From: an uncultured Ruminococcus sp.
Lineage (GTDB): Bacteria; Bacillota; Clostridia; Oscillospirales; Acutalibacteraceae
Assembly (NCBI GenBank): GCA_902772795.1
Contig: CACYBZ010000135.1
Location: forward strand, 1-7,727
Length of the DNA stretch: 7,727 bases
Reading direction: 5' to 3'
The stretch's first letter is position 1. Each line of letters opens with the position of its first letter. Below are positions 1 through 7,539 of this stretch, in pieces. The notes beneath the pieces were generated by a model that did not search any database, was not told the DNA's origin, and saw only the letters and a list, made by a program, of their open reading frames with translations. Made by a program: the position numbers and the translations under genes.

Positions 1-9
1 AAATCCTGC

Positions 10-170
10 CAAGGGGCTTTGCCCCTTGACCCCACCGACTTTTTGAAAAAAGTCGGACAAAAACTTTTAAGGCTCACTTCGTTCGGATTATTTTCTGTAC
101 GTTTTCCAAAATCTGCGAATGCAGATTTTGCCTTAAAGTTTCGGTCAAGCCTTTTCAAAGGCTTGCGGGG
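10..170. repeat. Composite block of nested palindromes
   Basis: This gene-free stretch is built almost entirely of inverted repeats. A hairpin at 10-28 has an 8-bp stem around TTT (CAAGGGGC/GCCCCTTG). A second at 35-56 pairs CCGACTTTT with its complement. A long-range stem joins 61-73 to 130-141 (12 bp with one bulged T) and encloses a perfect 10-bp hairpin at 107-130 with loop GAAT. A further hairpin at 146-165 has a stem of about 8-9 bp (CAAGCCTT/AAGGCTTG). CCCC at 30-33 can pair with GGGG at 167-170 and close the arms into one cloverleaf-like fold. None of the hairpins is followed by a T tract on either strand, so they are not classical intrinsic terminators. By recollection, similar GC-rich palindromes are scattered between genes in Ruminococcus-like genomes. 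No function can be read from the sequence. Confidence 0.8.
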
Positions 171-318
171 TTCAGGGGCGGAGCCCCTGATAGGGTTGAG
201 GGGCAAAGCCCCTCACGGGGGTTCGGGGGCGGAGCCCCTGATAGGGTTGAGGGGCAAAGCCCCTCGCGGGGGTTCGGGGGCGGAGCCCCTGATGGGGTTG
301 AGGGGCAAAGCCCCTCAC
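166..318. repeat. 51-bp tandem repeat, three copies, hairpin-bearing
   Basis: Three head-to-tail units begin with TTC at 171, 222 and 273, giving a period of exactly 51 bp. The third unit stops after about 46 bases, near 318. Adjacent copies differ at only about two positions, which suggests recent duplication or gene conversion. Each unit holds two palindromes: a GGGGC/GCCCC stem around GGA (first copy 174-188) and an 8-bp stem TGAGGGGC/GCCCCTCA around AAA (197-215, 248-266, 299-317). Because 51 is a multiple of three, open frames run through the array and create a false repetitive protein (GSGAEPL...GLRGKAP). The last hairpin lies about 38 bases past the addA stop and could slow or end addA transcription or shield its mRNA, but there is no U tract after it. 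Confidence 0.9.
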
Positions 319-336
319 AGTATCCCGTAAGACAAG

Positions 337-365
337 ATTATAACACTTAACCTTTTAGATTTCAA
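337..365 (-). promoter_or_regulatory. Predicted sigma-A promoter reading into the repeat block
   Basis: On the minus strand, TTGAAA (360-365) is followed after exactly 17 bases by a perfect TATAAT (337-342), which predicts transcription starting near position 330. The -35 box lies in the last codons of addA and the spacer covers its stop codon. No reading frame with a ribosome binding site follows before the repeats. The RNA would therefore be the structured repeat block itself, or a leader for a minus-strand gene beyond position 1. The call rests only on box quality and spacing; chance matches occur in A+T-rich gene ends. Confidence 0.45.
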
Positions 366-3300
366 TAAAACTGTTCAGATAAAATGAGTAAATGTAACAT
401 GACCTGACTTTTTTCTTCAGCGTGGCGGAAAGTCCGGTCTTGTAGAGTTCAAGCTGTAAGGCATATTTTTCTTTCAGCTCATACATATCCTTGACATAAT
501 CGGTCTTGTAGTCAATAATGATGAGTTCGCCGTTTTCTTCAAAAGCACAGTCCACCGCACCTCTCAACAGATGTTCTTCTTCGCAATCGGGATATCCTGT
601 CAGTCGGGCACTTACCATGACTTCAAACTGAGTTTCACGGTATTTTTTTGGAGCATGGATATATCGTTGCATAATGGGTGTTTGCAGACAGCGTGTAATA
701 TAATTGATAGTGATGAGCTTTGCCTGTTCTTCCGAAAGATATTCGTATTCAACAAGACGTTCCAGTTCTTCCTGTGGGTTGACGGTAGCTTTTTCGATAT
801 CAGCACATTCCATAAAACGATGCATAGCTTTTCCCCGTTCGGTGGCAATACGACTGCCTTTATCTTCAAAGGCAAAGCGGTTAAGACTGCTGAAATAATG
901 TGTTGCCATTGATGACGGTGTAACGACACTCGGCACATTGACGGAATTCTGATAGGGGTACACTTCCTGAAAACGCTTATTCAGTGCAGAAATATTGATA
1001 GTACTTTCGGCGAGGTTTTCTGATTCAGATGATGTCTGTTCGGTTGTTTCGGAGGGTTGGGGGGTATCTTCAATACTGTCAATTTCGGTGAAAATACGAT
1101 GATATTCCCTGAAAGGATAGTCGGGGTTATGGGCGATATTGCGGAGAAAGCTGGCATTGGCATATTTCCATAACGGATTGTTCTGATTGTCCTGAGGTTT
1201 CATCATCAGCAGGACGGCGATAAGCCAGTGAAGCATATAATTGTTTTTGAGCAGGACTTCGCTGTTGATACCGTGATAAACGGCGATTTCCAGAGAAATT
1301 TTATTGACAATTTTTTCGATACCTTTCAGCGACCCGACGATGTGTAATTGTTCTCTTGCCCTTGTCAGAGCAACATAGAGAACTCGCAGTTCTTCGGCAA
1401 CTTCGTCGCTTTTCAGTTTGTTTACCAGAGCGTCGTAAAGAAAAGTTCTCTGAGTGACTGAGGTAACAGCGTCTTTAATCTGCAATCCCACGCCATAGGA
1501 ACGGCTGAAATAGACTTTGTCGGTATAATTTTTGGGCTGGCGACCTGTATTGGCGATAATACATATCGGAAATTCCAGACCTTTGGAATGATGAATGGTC
1601 ATGATTTTCACGCAGTTGCCGTCTGTTGACGAACCCGTCTGCGCTTCAGGTTCTGCCCCTGTTTCGACAGCGTGGTCAATGTAACGGATAAAGCCTGTAA
1701 TACCTCGGTTCTGGTCATTTTCAAAATTCTTGGCACACTCATAAAGCAGACGGAGATTATTCAGAATAATTTCCCCGTTGACTTGTGCCACAGCAAATTC
1801 TGTAATAGCGGTTTTGCGGTAGATAAGGTTAATCAGCACATCAGCGGGATTGTTGGCAGAAAGTTCCCGATAATATTCGATATCGGCAACAAACTGACGT
1901 ACTTTTTCATTATGTTCGCTTTCGGTGATAATATTGCGGTACAGCAGAGCCGTTCTGTCGGTATTGCAACGGATCTGAGCAACTTCCTGAGGGGTAAAGC
2001 CGTAAATCGGACTGACTAACGTGGAATATAGCGGAATATCCTGCAAAGGATTGTCAATCACCCGTAACAGGTCAACGACCATCTGGACTTCTTTACAGTC
2101 GAGCAATGATGTAGTTGTTTCGGTGACAACGGGTATTTCCTGACTGCGTAAATAATCTGTCAGCGTAGTGGTATCCTTGACGGTACGCATTAAAATGGCG
2201 ACATCTCTGTACTGAGCCTTTCTGGTGGTATCGCCGTCTTTGACATCATATTTTCCGACGGTATTCTGTATGATTTCGGCAATTTTTTTTGCCTCGTAAA
2301 GATTGGTGATTTTTTTGTTTTTATAGGTAAGATTGTTGATATGAAAATAAACGTCATAAGGGTTATTGCCCTGATAGTCAGCACCGCATACCAGATAATC
2401 TTCGGGAAGATATTCCAGATTCCCCAAATCTTTCTGCATGAGCTGGGAAAAGACAAAATTGACATAATCCGTCACACCATAACGACTGCGGTAATTTCGT
2501 TTCAGGATAATATTTTTTGCCTGACTGTCAGGAAGTGTATCATAGATATTGCGTCTGCCGATAAAGATGTCAGGCATAGCCTGTCGGAAGCCGTAGATAC
2601 TTTGTTTGACATCACCGACAACGAAAAGGTTTTTGTCGTTCTGACTGATGATTTTGAAAATAACGTCCTGAAGCTGATTAACGTCCTGATATTCGTCAAC
2701 GATGACCTGTTTGAAACTCTGGGAAAGAATTTTTCCTTCATCGGTGACAGTATAACGGATACCGTCGGTTGTATATTCACCGTTTTCTGTTTCCTGTGCC
2801 AGCGTAAGGAGGGTATAGCGTTCGATATCGGGAAAGTCCATGACGTTTTTTTCCCGTTTGCGTTGGGTGTAGAGTTCGTCAAAGTCGGTGATAAATTCTG
2901 TCAGCAGGGTAATATCGGCGGTGGCTTTGCGAAGTTGTTCCCTGAGTTCATCATCGGTAACGAAAAAGCGGTTTTTCATTTCGGTGACGATTTTCTGTAT
3001 GGTTTTGCGGTTGTTCTTGTAGTTTTCGTAGATGAGTTTTCCCTCGTCACTCAGACCACGCAGTTGCAGGAGTTTTTCAGAAAAAGTGTCGTGATACAGA
3101 CATTGCTGAATATCGTCAAACGTCTGGCACCGGGAAAGACGGGTAATGAAATTCTTGTCAGCGAGGTGCATGGCAAGACGTTCATCATAGCGTTTGGTTT
3201 CGCTGAGAATATCGGTATGTTCCAGTTCGTCAAAAATCTGACAGCTGTCCTCCATAAGACCGCTGATATAGATAATGTCTTTTCGGGCTTTGCTGACGAT

Positions 3301-3954
3301 ATCTTCTATCCATATGCAGTGACGGATATCCTGCTGTGCATTATGCAGAGTGGCAAGCATATTTTCAAGCCACTTTTTCGGAAAGGGAAGAGCGGAGAGA
3401 AATTCATGAAAGCGGATAACGGTATCTTTCAGACCTGTATCACTGTCGGCGGTGGTGAGGAGTGACGCAAGGTTTTTGAAATCCTCTCTGGGATAGTACT
3501 TTTCGGCAATTTCTTCGGCAGCCTTATATTTGAGGGCTTTCAGTTCGGAACTGTCAGCGATACGGTAATCGGGAGAAATGTCAAATCGGGTATACGACAT
3601 TTTCACAACATCACGGCAAAAGCTGTCAATCGTACTGATATGAGCCTTGTCAATCAGTAACTGTTGATTGCGTAAATGGGTTTCGTCAATCCGGGGATTG
3701 TCAGAACTTTCGTCAAGAAGCTGGGTAATGCGTTTGTTGATACGGTTTTTCATTTCGTCCGCAGCGAGGTTGGTAAAAGTAACGATGAGAAGTTCATCAG
3801 CCATAACCCCTGTATTTTTATCGGTGAGCAGCTGGATAACTCTTTCCACCAGAACAGCAGTTTTTCCGCTGCCCGCAGCAGCGGATACCAGTATGGATTT
3901 ATTCTGTTCGTTGATAGCCAGTTGTTGTTCGTCATTCCAGATGACTTTACTCAT
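355..3954 (-). CDS. addA: AddA: helicase-nuclease subunit of AddAB
   Basis: AddA is the ATP-driven 3'-5' helicase and one of the two nucleases of cytoplasmic AddAB, which resects double-strand breaks for RecA repair. The protein is 1199 residues, close to the roughly 1230 of Bacillus subtilis. Superfamily 1 motifs run in order: Q motif near 6-14, Walker A SAAAGSGKT 24-32 (K31), Ia 57-68, STIDSF 107-112, Walker B DEYQD 420-424, motif III GDVKQSIYGFR 447-457, NYRS 487-490, motif V TIHHSKGLEFP 786-796, and motif VI LYVALTRAREQL 859-870. A Ser/Thr/Glu-rich linker near 961-985 leads to the RecB-type nuclease, with H1045, D1135, D1148 and K1150 (DYKTD) and QLELY 1167-1171. The start chosen is the ATG at 3952-3954, with AGGTG six bases upstream. 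A longer in-frame start at 4059 would add 35 residues unlike AddA, lying inside addB coding sequence. The ATG overlaps the addB stop (ATGAGTAA), which suggests translational coupling. No clear terminator follows. Confidence 0.97.
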   Translation of the reverse strand: MSKVIWNDEQQLAINEQNKSILVSAAAGSGKTAVLVERVIQLLTDKNTGVMADELLIVTFTNLAADEMKNRINKRITQLLDESSDNPRIDETHLRNQQLLIDKAHISTIDSFCRDVVKMSYTRFDISPDYRIADSSELKALKYKAAEEIAEKYYPREDFKNLASLLTTADSDTGLKDTVIRFHEFLSALPFPKKWLENMLATLHNAQQDIRHCIWIEDIVSKARKDIIYISGLMEDSCQIFDELEHTDILSETKRYDERLAMHLADKNFITRLSRCQTFDDIQQCLYHDTFSEKLLQLRGLSDEGKLIYENYKNNRKTIQKIVTEMKNRFFVTDDELREQLRKATADITLLTEFITDFDELYTQRKREKNVMDFPDIERYTLLTLAQETENGEYTTDGIRYTVTDEGKILSQSFKQVIVDEYQDVNQLQDVIFKIISQNDKNLFVVGDVKQSIYGFRQAMPDIFIGRRNIYDTLPDSQAKNIILKRNYRSRYGVTDYVNFVFSQLMQKDLGNLEYLPEDYLVCGADYQGNNPYDVYFHINNLTYKNKKITNLYEAKKIAEIIQNTVGKYDVKDGDTTRKAQYRDVAILMRTVKDTTTLTDYLRSQEIPVVTETTTSLLDCKEVQMVVDLLRVIDNPLQDIPLYSTLVSPIYGFTPQEVAQIRCNTDRTALLYRNIITESEHNEKVRQFVADIEYYRELSANNPADVLINLIYRKTAITEFAVAQVNGEIILNNLRLLYECAKNFENDQNRGITGFIRYIDHAVETGAEPEAQTGSSTDGNCVKIMTIHHSKGLEFPICIIANTGRQPKNYTDKVYFSRSYGVGLQIKDAVTSVTQRTFLYDALVNKLKSDEVAEELRVLYVALTRAREQLHIVGSLKGIEKIVNKISLEIAVYHGINSEVLLKNNYMLHWLIAVLLMMKPQDNQNNPLWKYANASFLRNIAHNPDYPFREYHRIFTEIDSIEDTPQPSETTEQTSSESENLAESTINISALNKRFQEVYPYQNSVNVPSVVTPSSMATHYFSSLNRFAFEDKGSRIATERGKAMHRFMECADIEKATVNPQEELERLVEYEYLSEEQAKLITINYITRCLQTPIMQRYIHAPKKYRETQFEVMVSARLTGYPDCEEEHLLRGAVDCAFEENGELIIIDYKTDYVKDMYELKEKYALQLELYKTGLSATLKKKVRSCYIYSFYLNSFIEI

Positions 3955-6900
3955 TTTCTTCACCTGCTTTCGGTTTTGATGACGGTATGATATTGACAGG
4001 CATACCCTCTTCAAAACGGCATGAATTTCGATAAGGACAGTAACGGCAGGGAAGTTCACAGATTTCGTTTTTCTTACCTGTGGGAACGGAATTGATATAG
4101 CCGTTCAGCAACATATGTGACATCTGCCGTATTTTATCATCGACGAGTTCAAAAATCATACGGAATGTGCCGTGATTTTTATCGCCGTCAATGAGATAGG
4201 GTTCACTGTAACCGCTGAAAGAGATTTCCTGTTTTTTGGAACGCTTGTTGATACCGAATCTGACAGGAATAAATTTTCCTTCGCCGGTTTCCTCCATTGC
4301 CATGACGACATCAATATTCCGCAGAAAAAGACCGTTTGCCCTGAAATGCTGATTTTTTTCTGTACTGATGATGTTTCGGGATTCGGGGGTATCGCCGTAA
4401 CCCTGCGTGACAGGGGAAAATTCCTTGGCCGGCAGATAGCTCACGCCTGCGGGTTCGATGTTGTCGCCATAGAGTTTCGTACCGTTGCGGATAATTGCCG
4501 AAAGGTAAATAAACATCTGTAAACTAAGCCCCATTTCCATATCACAGCGTCTTAATTCCTTGTTGCCCGTCTTGTAGTCGACAATTTTGATATAGGTTTT
4601 GCCGTCAACGGGATTTTTGAACAGGTCAACACGGTCGACAAAGCCGACGACCGAGGCAGTACCCTCCTGTGTTTTGACGGTATATTCATCAATCTGATTG
4701 TGCAGGTGATAAAAATTTTCGTCTTTTGGGCTGATACCGATAGAGAGTTCAAAATCAACGGGACGGAAAAGACTGACTTTCAGTTCTTCCAGCATACGGA
4801 AAGCGAGGGTGACACAACTGTTCAACGCCCGTCGTACCATGTAATCGGTTTTGTTGTCAGGAATTTTGCCGTTCTGATATTCTGCATGGATAAAGCTGTC
4901 AATGATTTCCCGTATGATTTGGGGAATGTCATAGTTTTCGGTATGATGAATCATATCTTCAATGTGTTCATGTTTGAGAAATTTTTCCATGACATAGTGA
5001 ACCAGTGTTCCGTACTGACGGCTGTCAATTCTGGCTTTGCGTCTTTCTCTGAGTTTCAGACCGTTCTTGCAGAAATAGAAATAACCGCAGTGATAGAAAT
5101 CCTCGATTTTGGAAGCGGAAAGATGGAGATTTCGGGAATATAAGGCTTTTGCGGTATCGCTGTTGATTTGCGGTTCTGATTTTTCGGTATAGGCTTTGAT
5201 GCCCTGAAGAAGCGGGGCATATTTTTCATCGGCAAGAAAATACTGTTCCAGAGCTTTGGTATCGGGAGAATGGGTTTTCAGGTTAGCGACGGTATGTTCA
5301 AAGGTCTGTTCCTTACTCCAGAGATGATTTTCGTTCAGGGAATAGCTGTCATTCTGATGCTGAGGCTGTATACGAGGCAGAATTCTTTGTATTTGTGTGA
5401 CAATGGTAGACGGCAAAGTTCCCGACCCGTCAGCAGTGTTGGTGTAATAGGAAATATACAGTTTTTCGGAAGCACTGGCAACAGAGGAATAGGCGTTGTA
5501 TTGTTCTTCGGCGGACAAGTCGGCTAATGTACTGTTCATCGGCAGACCTAAATTTAACAGAAGTTGTCTTTCATTGTCGGTAAAGATTCCGCCTGACGTG
5601 GGTACAGCGGGGAAAATGCCCTGTACAGCACCGATAACAAAGATAACTTTAGGGGCTCCCAGTCGGGTACGGCCTGCTGTTCCGACGGTAACGCTGTCAA
5701 TGCTCAACGGCTGATTGGCGATTTGTCTGGCATTGACGGCAAGGGTAAACAGTTCGTGATAGCGTTTTGCAGTAAGCTGAGTATGTTGCAGAACATCTGC
5801 CATTTTGGAGATGATTTCGGTCACGAAATTCCATACCCTGGTATATTCATCGACCAGTTCCAGATGTTCCTTTTCGGTAAGTTGCTGGATTTTCAGATCA
5901 GTTTTTTCTTTCACGCCGAAATGCTCAATCAATAAGGCAATCTGTCTGGACAATGACAGACCGTCAGTCAATCGGGTATTTTCCTTGAATTCCTGTAAGA
6001 AGGACAAGACTTCCTGACGGATTATTTCGGCTTTTTGCAGATGTTCCGCTTCTTCGGGAGTCATTTCCCTGTCATCAAAGCCGTTGATATTTCTGGTAAA
6101 GGGTTCAGTCCATTTCGGCGACCAGACGAAAATATAATTTTCAATGACAGCGATATCGTCATAGTCATATCTGGTAATACCTGTTTTCAGCATACGCAGA
6201 ATACTTTCGGTGTTGTAGTTGCCGTTGACGGCATCAAAGGCATGGCGGATAAAATTGACAAGCGGTTTGGCATTGATATTTTCGGGTTTATCCATAAAAT
6301 AGGCAATACCGAACTTGTCGAACATAGGGTCAAGAATTCCCCTGTACAGCGATTCATCACGACAGACAACGGCGATATCTTTATAGCGGTAATTTTCTGT
6401 GAGTGTGAGTTTTTTAATCTGTGTTGCCACATACTCACATTCTTCATAGATATTCACCGCCGAGTACAGAAACACATTTTCGACGGCGTTTTTATAGACT
6501 TTTACAGGAAAAGCATAGATATTTTCTTCAATGGCCTGAATATCGGGTCTGGAGGTTCTTTTGTTTTCGATAAAGGGCTGATAGATTTCATCGATATCGT
6601 GAAAACACTGTTTTGCCAATGCACGGATTTTATGATAGGTGTCAACGGTGAGTTTAAAGCGGATACTTTCGGTATTGATTTTGTTGTTTCTGCTTTCAGC
6701 GTTGAGTGTCATATAGATATCCTGTGTCTGTGACATAATCGCTTTCAGAACGTGATATTGCTGACCTGTAAATCCCGTAAATTCATCAATAAAGACAACA
6801 TAGTCTTTAAAAATCTGATGTTCCGTAATTTTTTCTGCGACATAGGATAGAATATCCTGATTATTGATATAATTTTCATTGACCAGAGCGTCATATGTTT

Positions 6901-7375
6901 CGAGTAAAAACGAAGTTTCCTCCAGTTTTTGTTTCAGGGTAGGATTTTCAATGACCGTTTTCAGCGACAGCAACGCTTTGGGCGTGATACGGTTGCTTTT
7001 ATACTCTTTTACGGTGTCAAGCATGATATTGACAAAATTTTTATTTTTGACTTGTCGTTCATAGAGTGTCAGACGGTCACTGCACTGCTCAATAGCCATA
7101 CTCATCAGAATTTTTGACGTTCCTTCATCAAGAAAATCCTTGCGGAATCCGCCTTTCAGAGCAAAGACATATTCTGTCATTCGTGAAAAACTGAGAATTT
7201 TGACATTATTCTGCAGGGCTTTGTTTTCATCAAGAAAATAAAGTCCTGTTTCAAAGGAAAACTGTTCAGGAATAATAACCAGTACATCACGGTTTTCACG
7301 GATATATCGTGTAGCGATTTCCCGCAGAGAATAACTTTTGCCACTGCCACTGCGACCTGTCAGTAAATGTAACAA
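3947..7375 (-). CDS. addB: AddB: nuclease and iron-sulfur subunit of AddAB
   Basis: AddB partners AddA in the end-resecting helicase-nuclease. In B. subtilis it cuts the strand opposite to that cut by AddA, takes part in Chi recognition, and carries a degenerate helicase region. The 1142 residues match the family size. Visible parts: Walker A GRSGSGKS 7-14 (K13); a Walker B-like segment VVFIDEFTGFTGQQ 193-206; the conserved block VTVGTAGRTRLGAPKVIFVIGA near 562-583; and a C-terminal nuclease with H793, D914 (GFVDRVD), D933 and K935 (VDYKTG) and Q953/Y957. Four cysteines fit the 4Fe-4S site: C763, then C1110-x2-C1113-x5-C1119, the spacing known in B. subtilis AddB. The start is TTG at 7373-7375, giving MLHLLTGRSGSGKS, which fits homologues; the frame is open only back to 7381. 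The gene is first in an addB-addA operon with its own promoter. No damage is seen. Confidence 0.96.
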   Translation of the reverse strand: MLHLLTGRSGSGKSYSLREIATRYIRENRDVLVIIPEQFSFETGLYFLDENKALQNNVKILSFSRMTEYVFALKGGFRKDFLDEGTSKILMSMAIEQCSDRLTLYERQVKNKNFVNIMLDTVKEYKSNRITPKALLSLKTVIENPTLKQKLEETSFLLETYDALVNENYINNQDILSYVAEKITEHQIFKDYVVFIDEFTGFTGQQYHVLKAIMSQTQDIYMTLNAESRNNKINTESIRFKLTVDTYHKIRALAKQCFHDIDEIYQPFIENKRTSRPDIQAIEENIYAFPVKVYKNAVENVFLYSAVNIYEECEYVATQIKKLTLTENYRYKDIAVVCRDESLYRGILDPMFDKFGIAYFMDKPENINAKPLVNFIRHAFDAVNGNYNTESILRMLKTGITRYDYDDIAVIENYIFVWSPKWTEPFTRNINGFDDREMTPEEAEHLQKAEIIRQEVLSFLQEFKENTRLTDGLSLSRQIALLIEHFGVKEKTDLKIQQLTEKEHLELVDEYTRVWNFVTEIISKMADVLQHTQLTAKRYHELFTLAVNARQIANQPLSIDSVTVGTAGRTRLGAPKVIFVIGAVQGIFPAVPTSGGIFTDNERQLLLNLGLPMNSTLADLSAEEQYNAYSSVASASEKLYISYYTNTADGSGTLPSTIVTQIQRILPRIQPQHQNDSYSLNENHLWSKEQTFEHTVANLKTHSPDTKALEQYFLADEKYAPLLQGIKAYTEKSEPQINSDTAKALYSRNLHLSASKIEDFYHCGYFYFCKNGLKLRERRKARIDSRQYGTLVHYVMEKFLKHEHIEDMIHHTENYDIPQIIREIIDSFIHAEYQNGKIPDNKTDYMVRRALNSCVTLAFRMLEELKVSLFRPVDFELSIGISPKDENFYHLHNQIDEYTVKTQEGTASVVGFVDRVDLFKNPVDGKTYIKIVDYKTGNKELRRCDMEMGLSLQMFIYLSAIIRNGTKLYGDNIEPAGVSYLPAKEFSPVTQGYGDTPESRNIISTEKNQHFRANGLFLRNIDVVMAMEETGEGKFIPVRFGINKRSKKQEISFSGYSEPYLIDGDKNHGTFRMIFELVDDKIRQMSHMLLNGYINSVPTGKKNEICELPCRYCPYRNSCRFEEGMPVNIIPSSKPKAGEENE
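3961..3965 (-). promoter_or_regulatory. addA ribosome binding site
   Basis: The minus strand reads AGGTG six bases before the ATG at 3954. It lies inside the last codons of addB. Its position supports the short AddA start (MSKVIWNDEQQ) over the upstream in-frame ATG at 4059, and fits coupled re-initiation after the addB stop. Confidence 0.7.
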
Positions 7376-7388
7376 TGAAATTCACATA

Positions 7389-7395
7389 CCTTTCT
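7389..7395 (-). promoter_or_regulatory. addB ribosome binding site, unusually spaced
   Basis: The minus strand reads AGAAAGG, the only good Shine-Dalgarno match upstream of addB. It ends 13 bases before the TTG start at 7375, which is long. It would sit seven bases before an in-frame ATT at 7379-7381, which would add only Met-Ser to the protein. No ATG exists in this frame before the conserved GRSGSGKS motif. TTG remains the better call because ATT starts are very rare. Confidence 0.55.
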
Positions 7396-7418
7396 ATCAT
7401 AATTTTATACCGAATCTT

Positions 7419-7447
7419 ATTATATAGGATATAAATTGTTTTTACAA
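7419..7447 (-). promoter_or_regulatory. addBA operon promoter (sigma-A type)
   Basis: On the minus strand, TTGTAA (7442-7447) and a perfect TATAAT (7419-7424) are separated by exactly 17 bases. Transcription should start near 7412, giving a leader of roughly 37 bases before addB. I see no GAAC-N4-GTTC type LexA box in this intergenic stretch, so SOS control is not indicated by eye. Confidence 0.7.
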
Positions 7448-7450
7448 GGT

Positions 7451-7466
7451 ATTTCACTTTTGAAAT
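7451..7466. promoter_or_regulatory. Inverted repeat between divergent promoters
   Basis: ATTTCA and TGAAAT form a perfect 6-bp inverted repeat separated by CTTT. It sits in the 26-base gap between the -35 boxes of the addB promoter and the divergent lipoprotein promoter. A dimeric regulator could bind here and affect both genes, but a repeat this short in A+T-rich DNA may be chance. Confidence 0.25.
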
Positions 7467-7473
7467 TATTGTA

Positions 7474-7501
7474 TTGACAAAATTTACAGCTTTGCTATAA
7501 T
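7474..7501 (+). promoter_or_regulatory. Strong extended -10 promoter of the lipoprotein gene
   Basis: A perfect TTGACA (7474-7479) and perfect TATAAT (7496-7501) are 16 bases apart, with an extended -10 TG at 7493-7494. Transcription should begin near 7508-7509, about 31 bases before the ATG at 7540. The boxes are near-ideal, so high constitutive expression is expected unless a repressor acts. The sequence TTTACAGC occurs in the spacer (7483-7490) and again in the leader (7517-7524). Confidence 0.8.
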
Positions 7502-7539
7502 CTTTCCCAAAGAGATTTTACAGCAAAGAGGGATTATCA

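Noticed and set aside
299..317. Intrinsic terminator for addA
   Set aside because: The hairpin is strong (8-bp GC-rich stem), but on the minus strand it is followed by ACCCC, not a T run. It is one of three identical repeat hairpins.
166..318. CRISPR array
   Set aside because: Units are directly contiguous with no unique spacers, and no cas genes are present.
19..330. Plus-strand open frame of 103 codons with a 17-residue repeat (GSGAEPL...GLRGKAP)
   Set aside because: It starts at TTG inside a hairpin with no usable ribosome binding site. It consists of palindromic repeats whose 51-bp period keeps frames open. It looks like a translation of repeat DNA, not a gene.
2341..3465. Plus-strand open frame of 374 codons opposite addA
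   Set aside because: It lies wholly antisense to conserved AddA helicase sequence, has no well-spaced ribosome binding site, and shows no recognisable domain. It follows from addA codon use.
3955..4059. 35-residue N-terminal extension of AddA
   Set aside because: It is in frame but lies inside addB coding sequence and does not resemble AddA. The internal ATG at 3954 has a proper ribosome binding site and begins just before the Q motif.
6035..6733. Plus-strand open frame of 232 codons opposite addB
   Set aside because: It is an antisense shadow of addB, with low-complexity Phe/Ile/Asp-rich sequence and no domain.
7376..7539. SOS (LexA) box upstream of addB
   Set aside because: No GAAC-N4-GTTC like palindrome is visible in the intergenic region.
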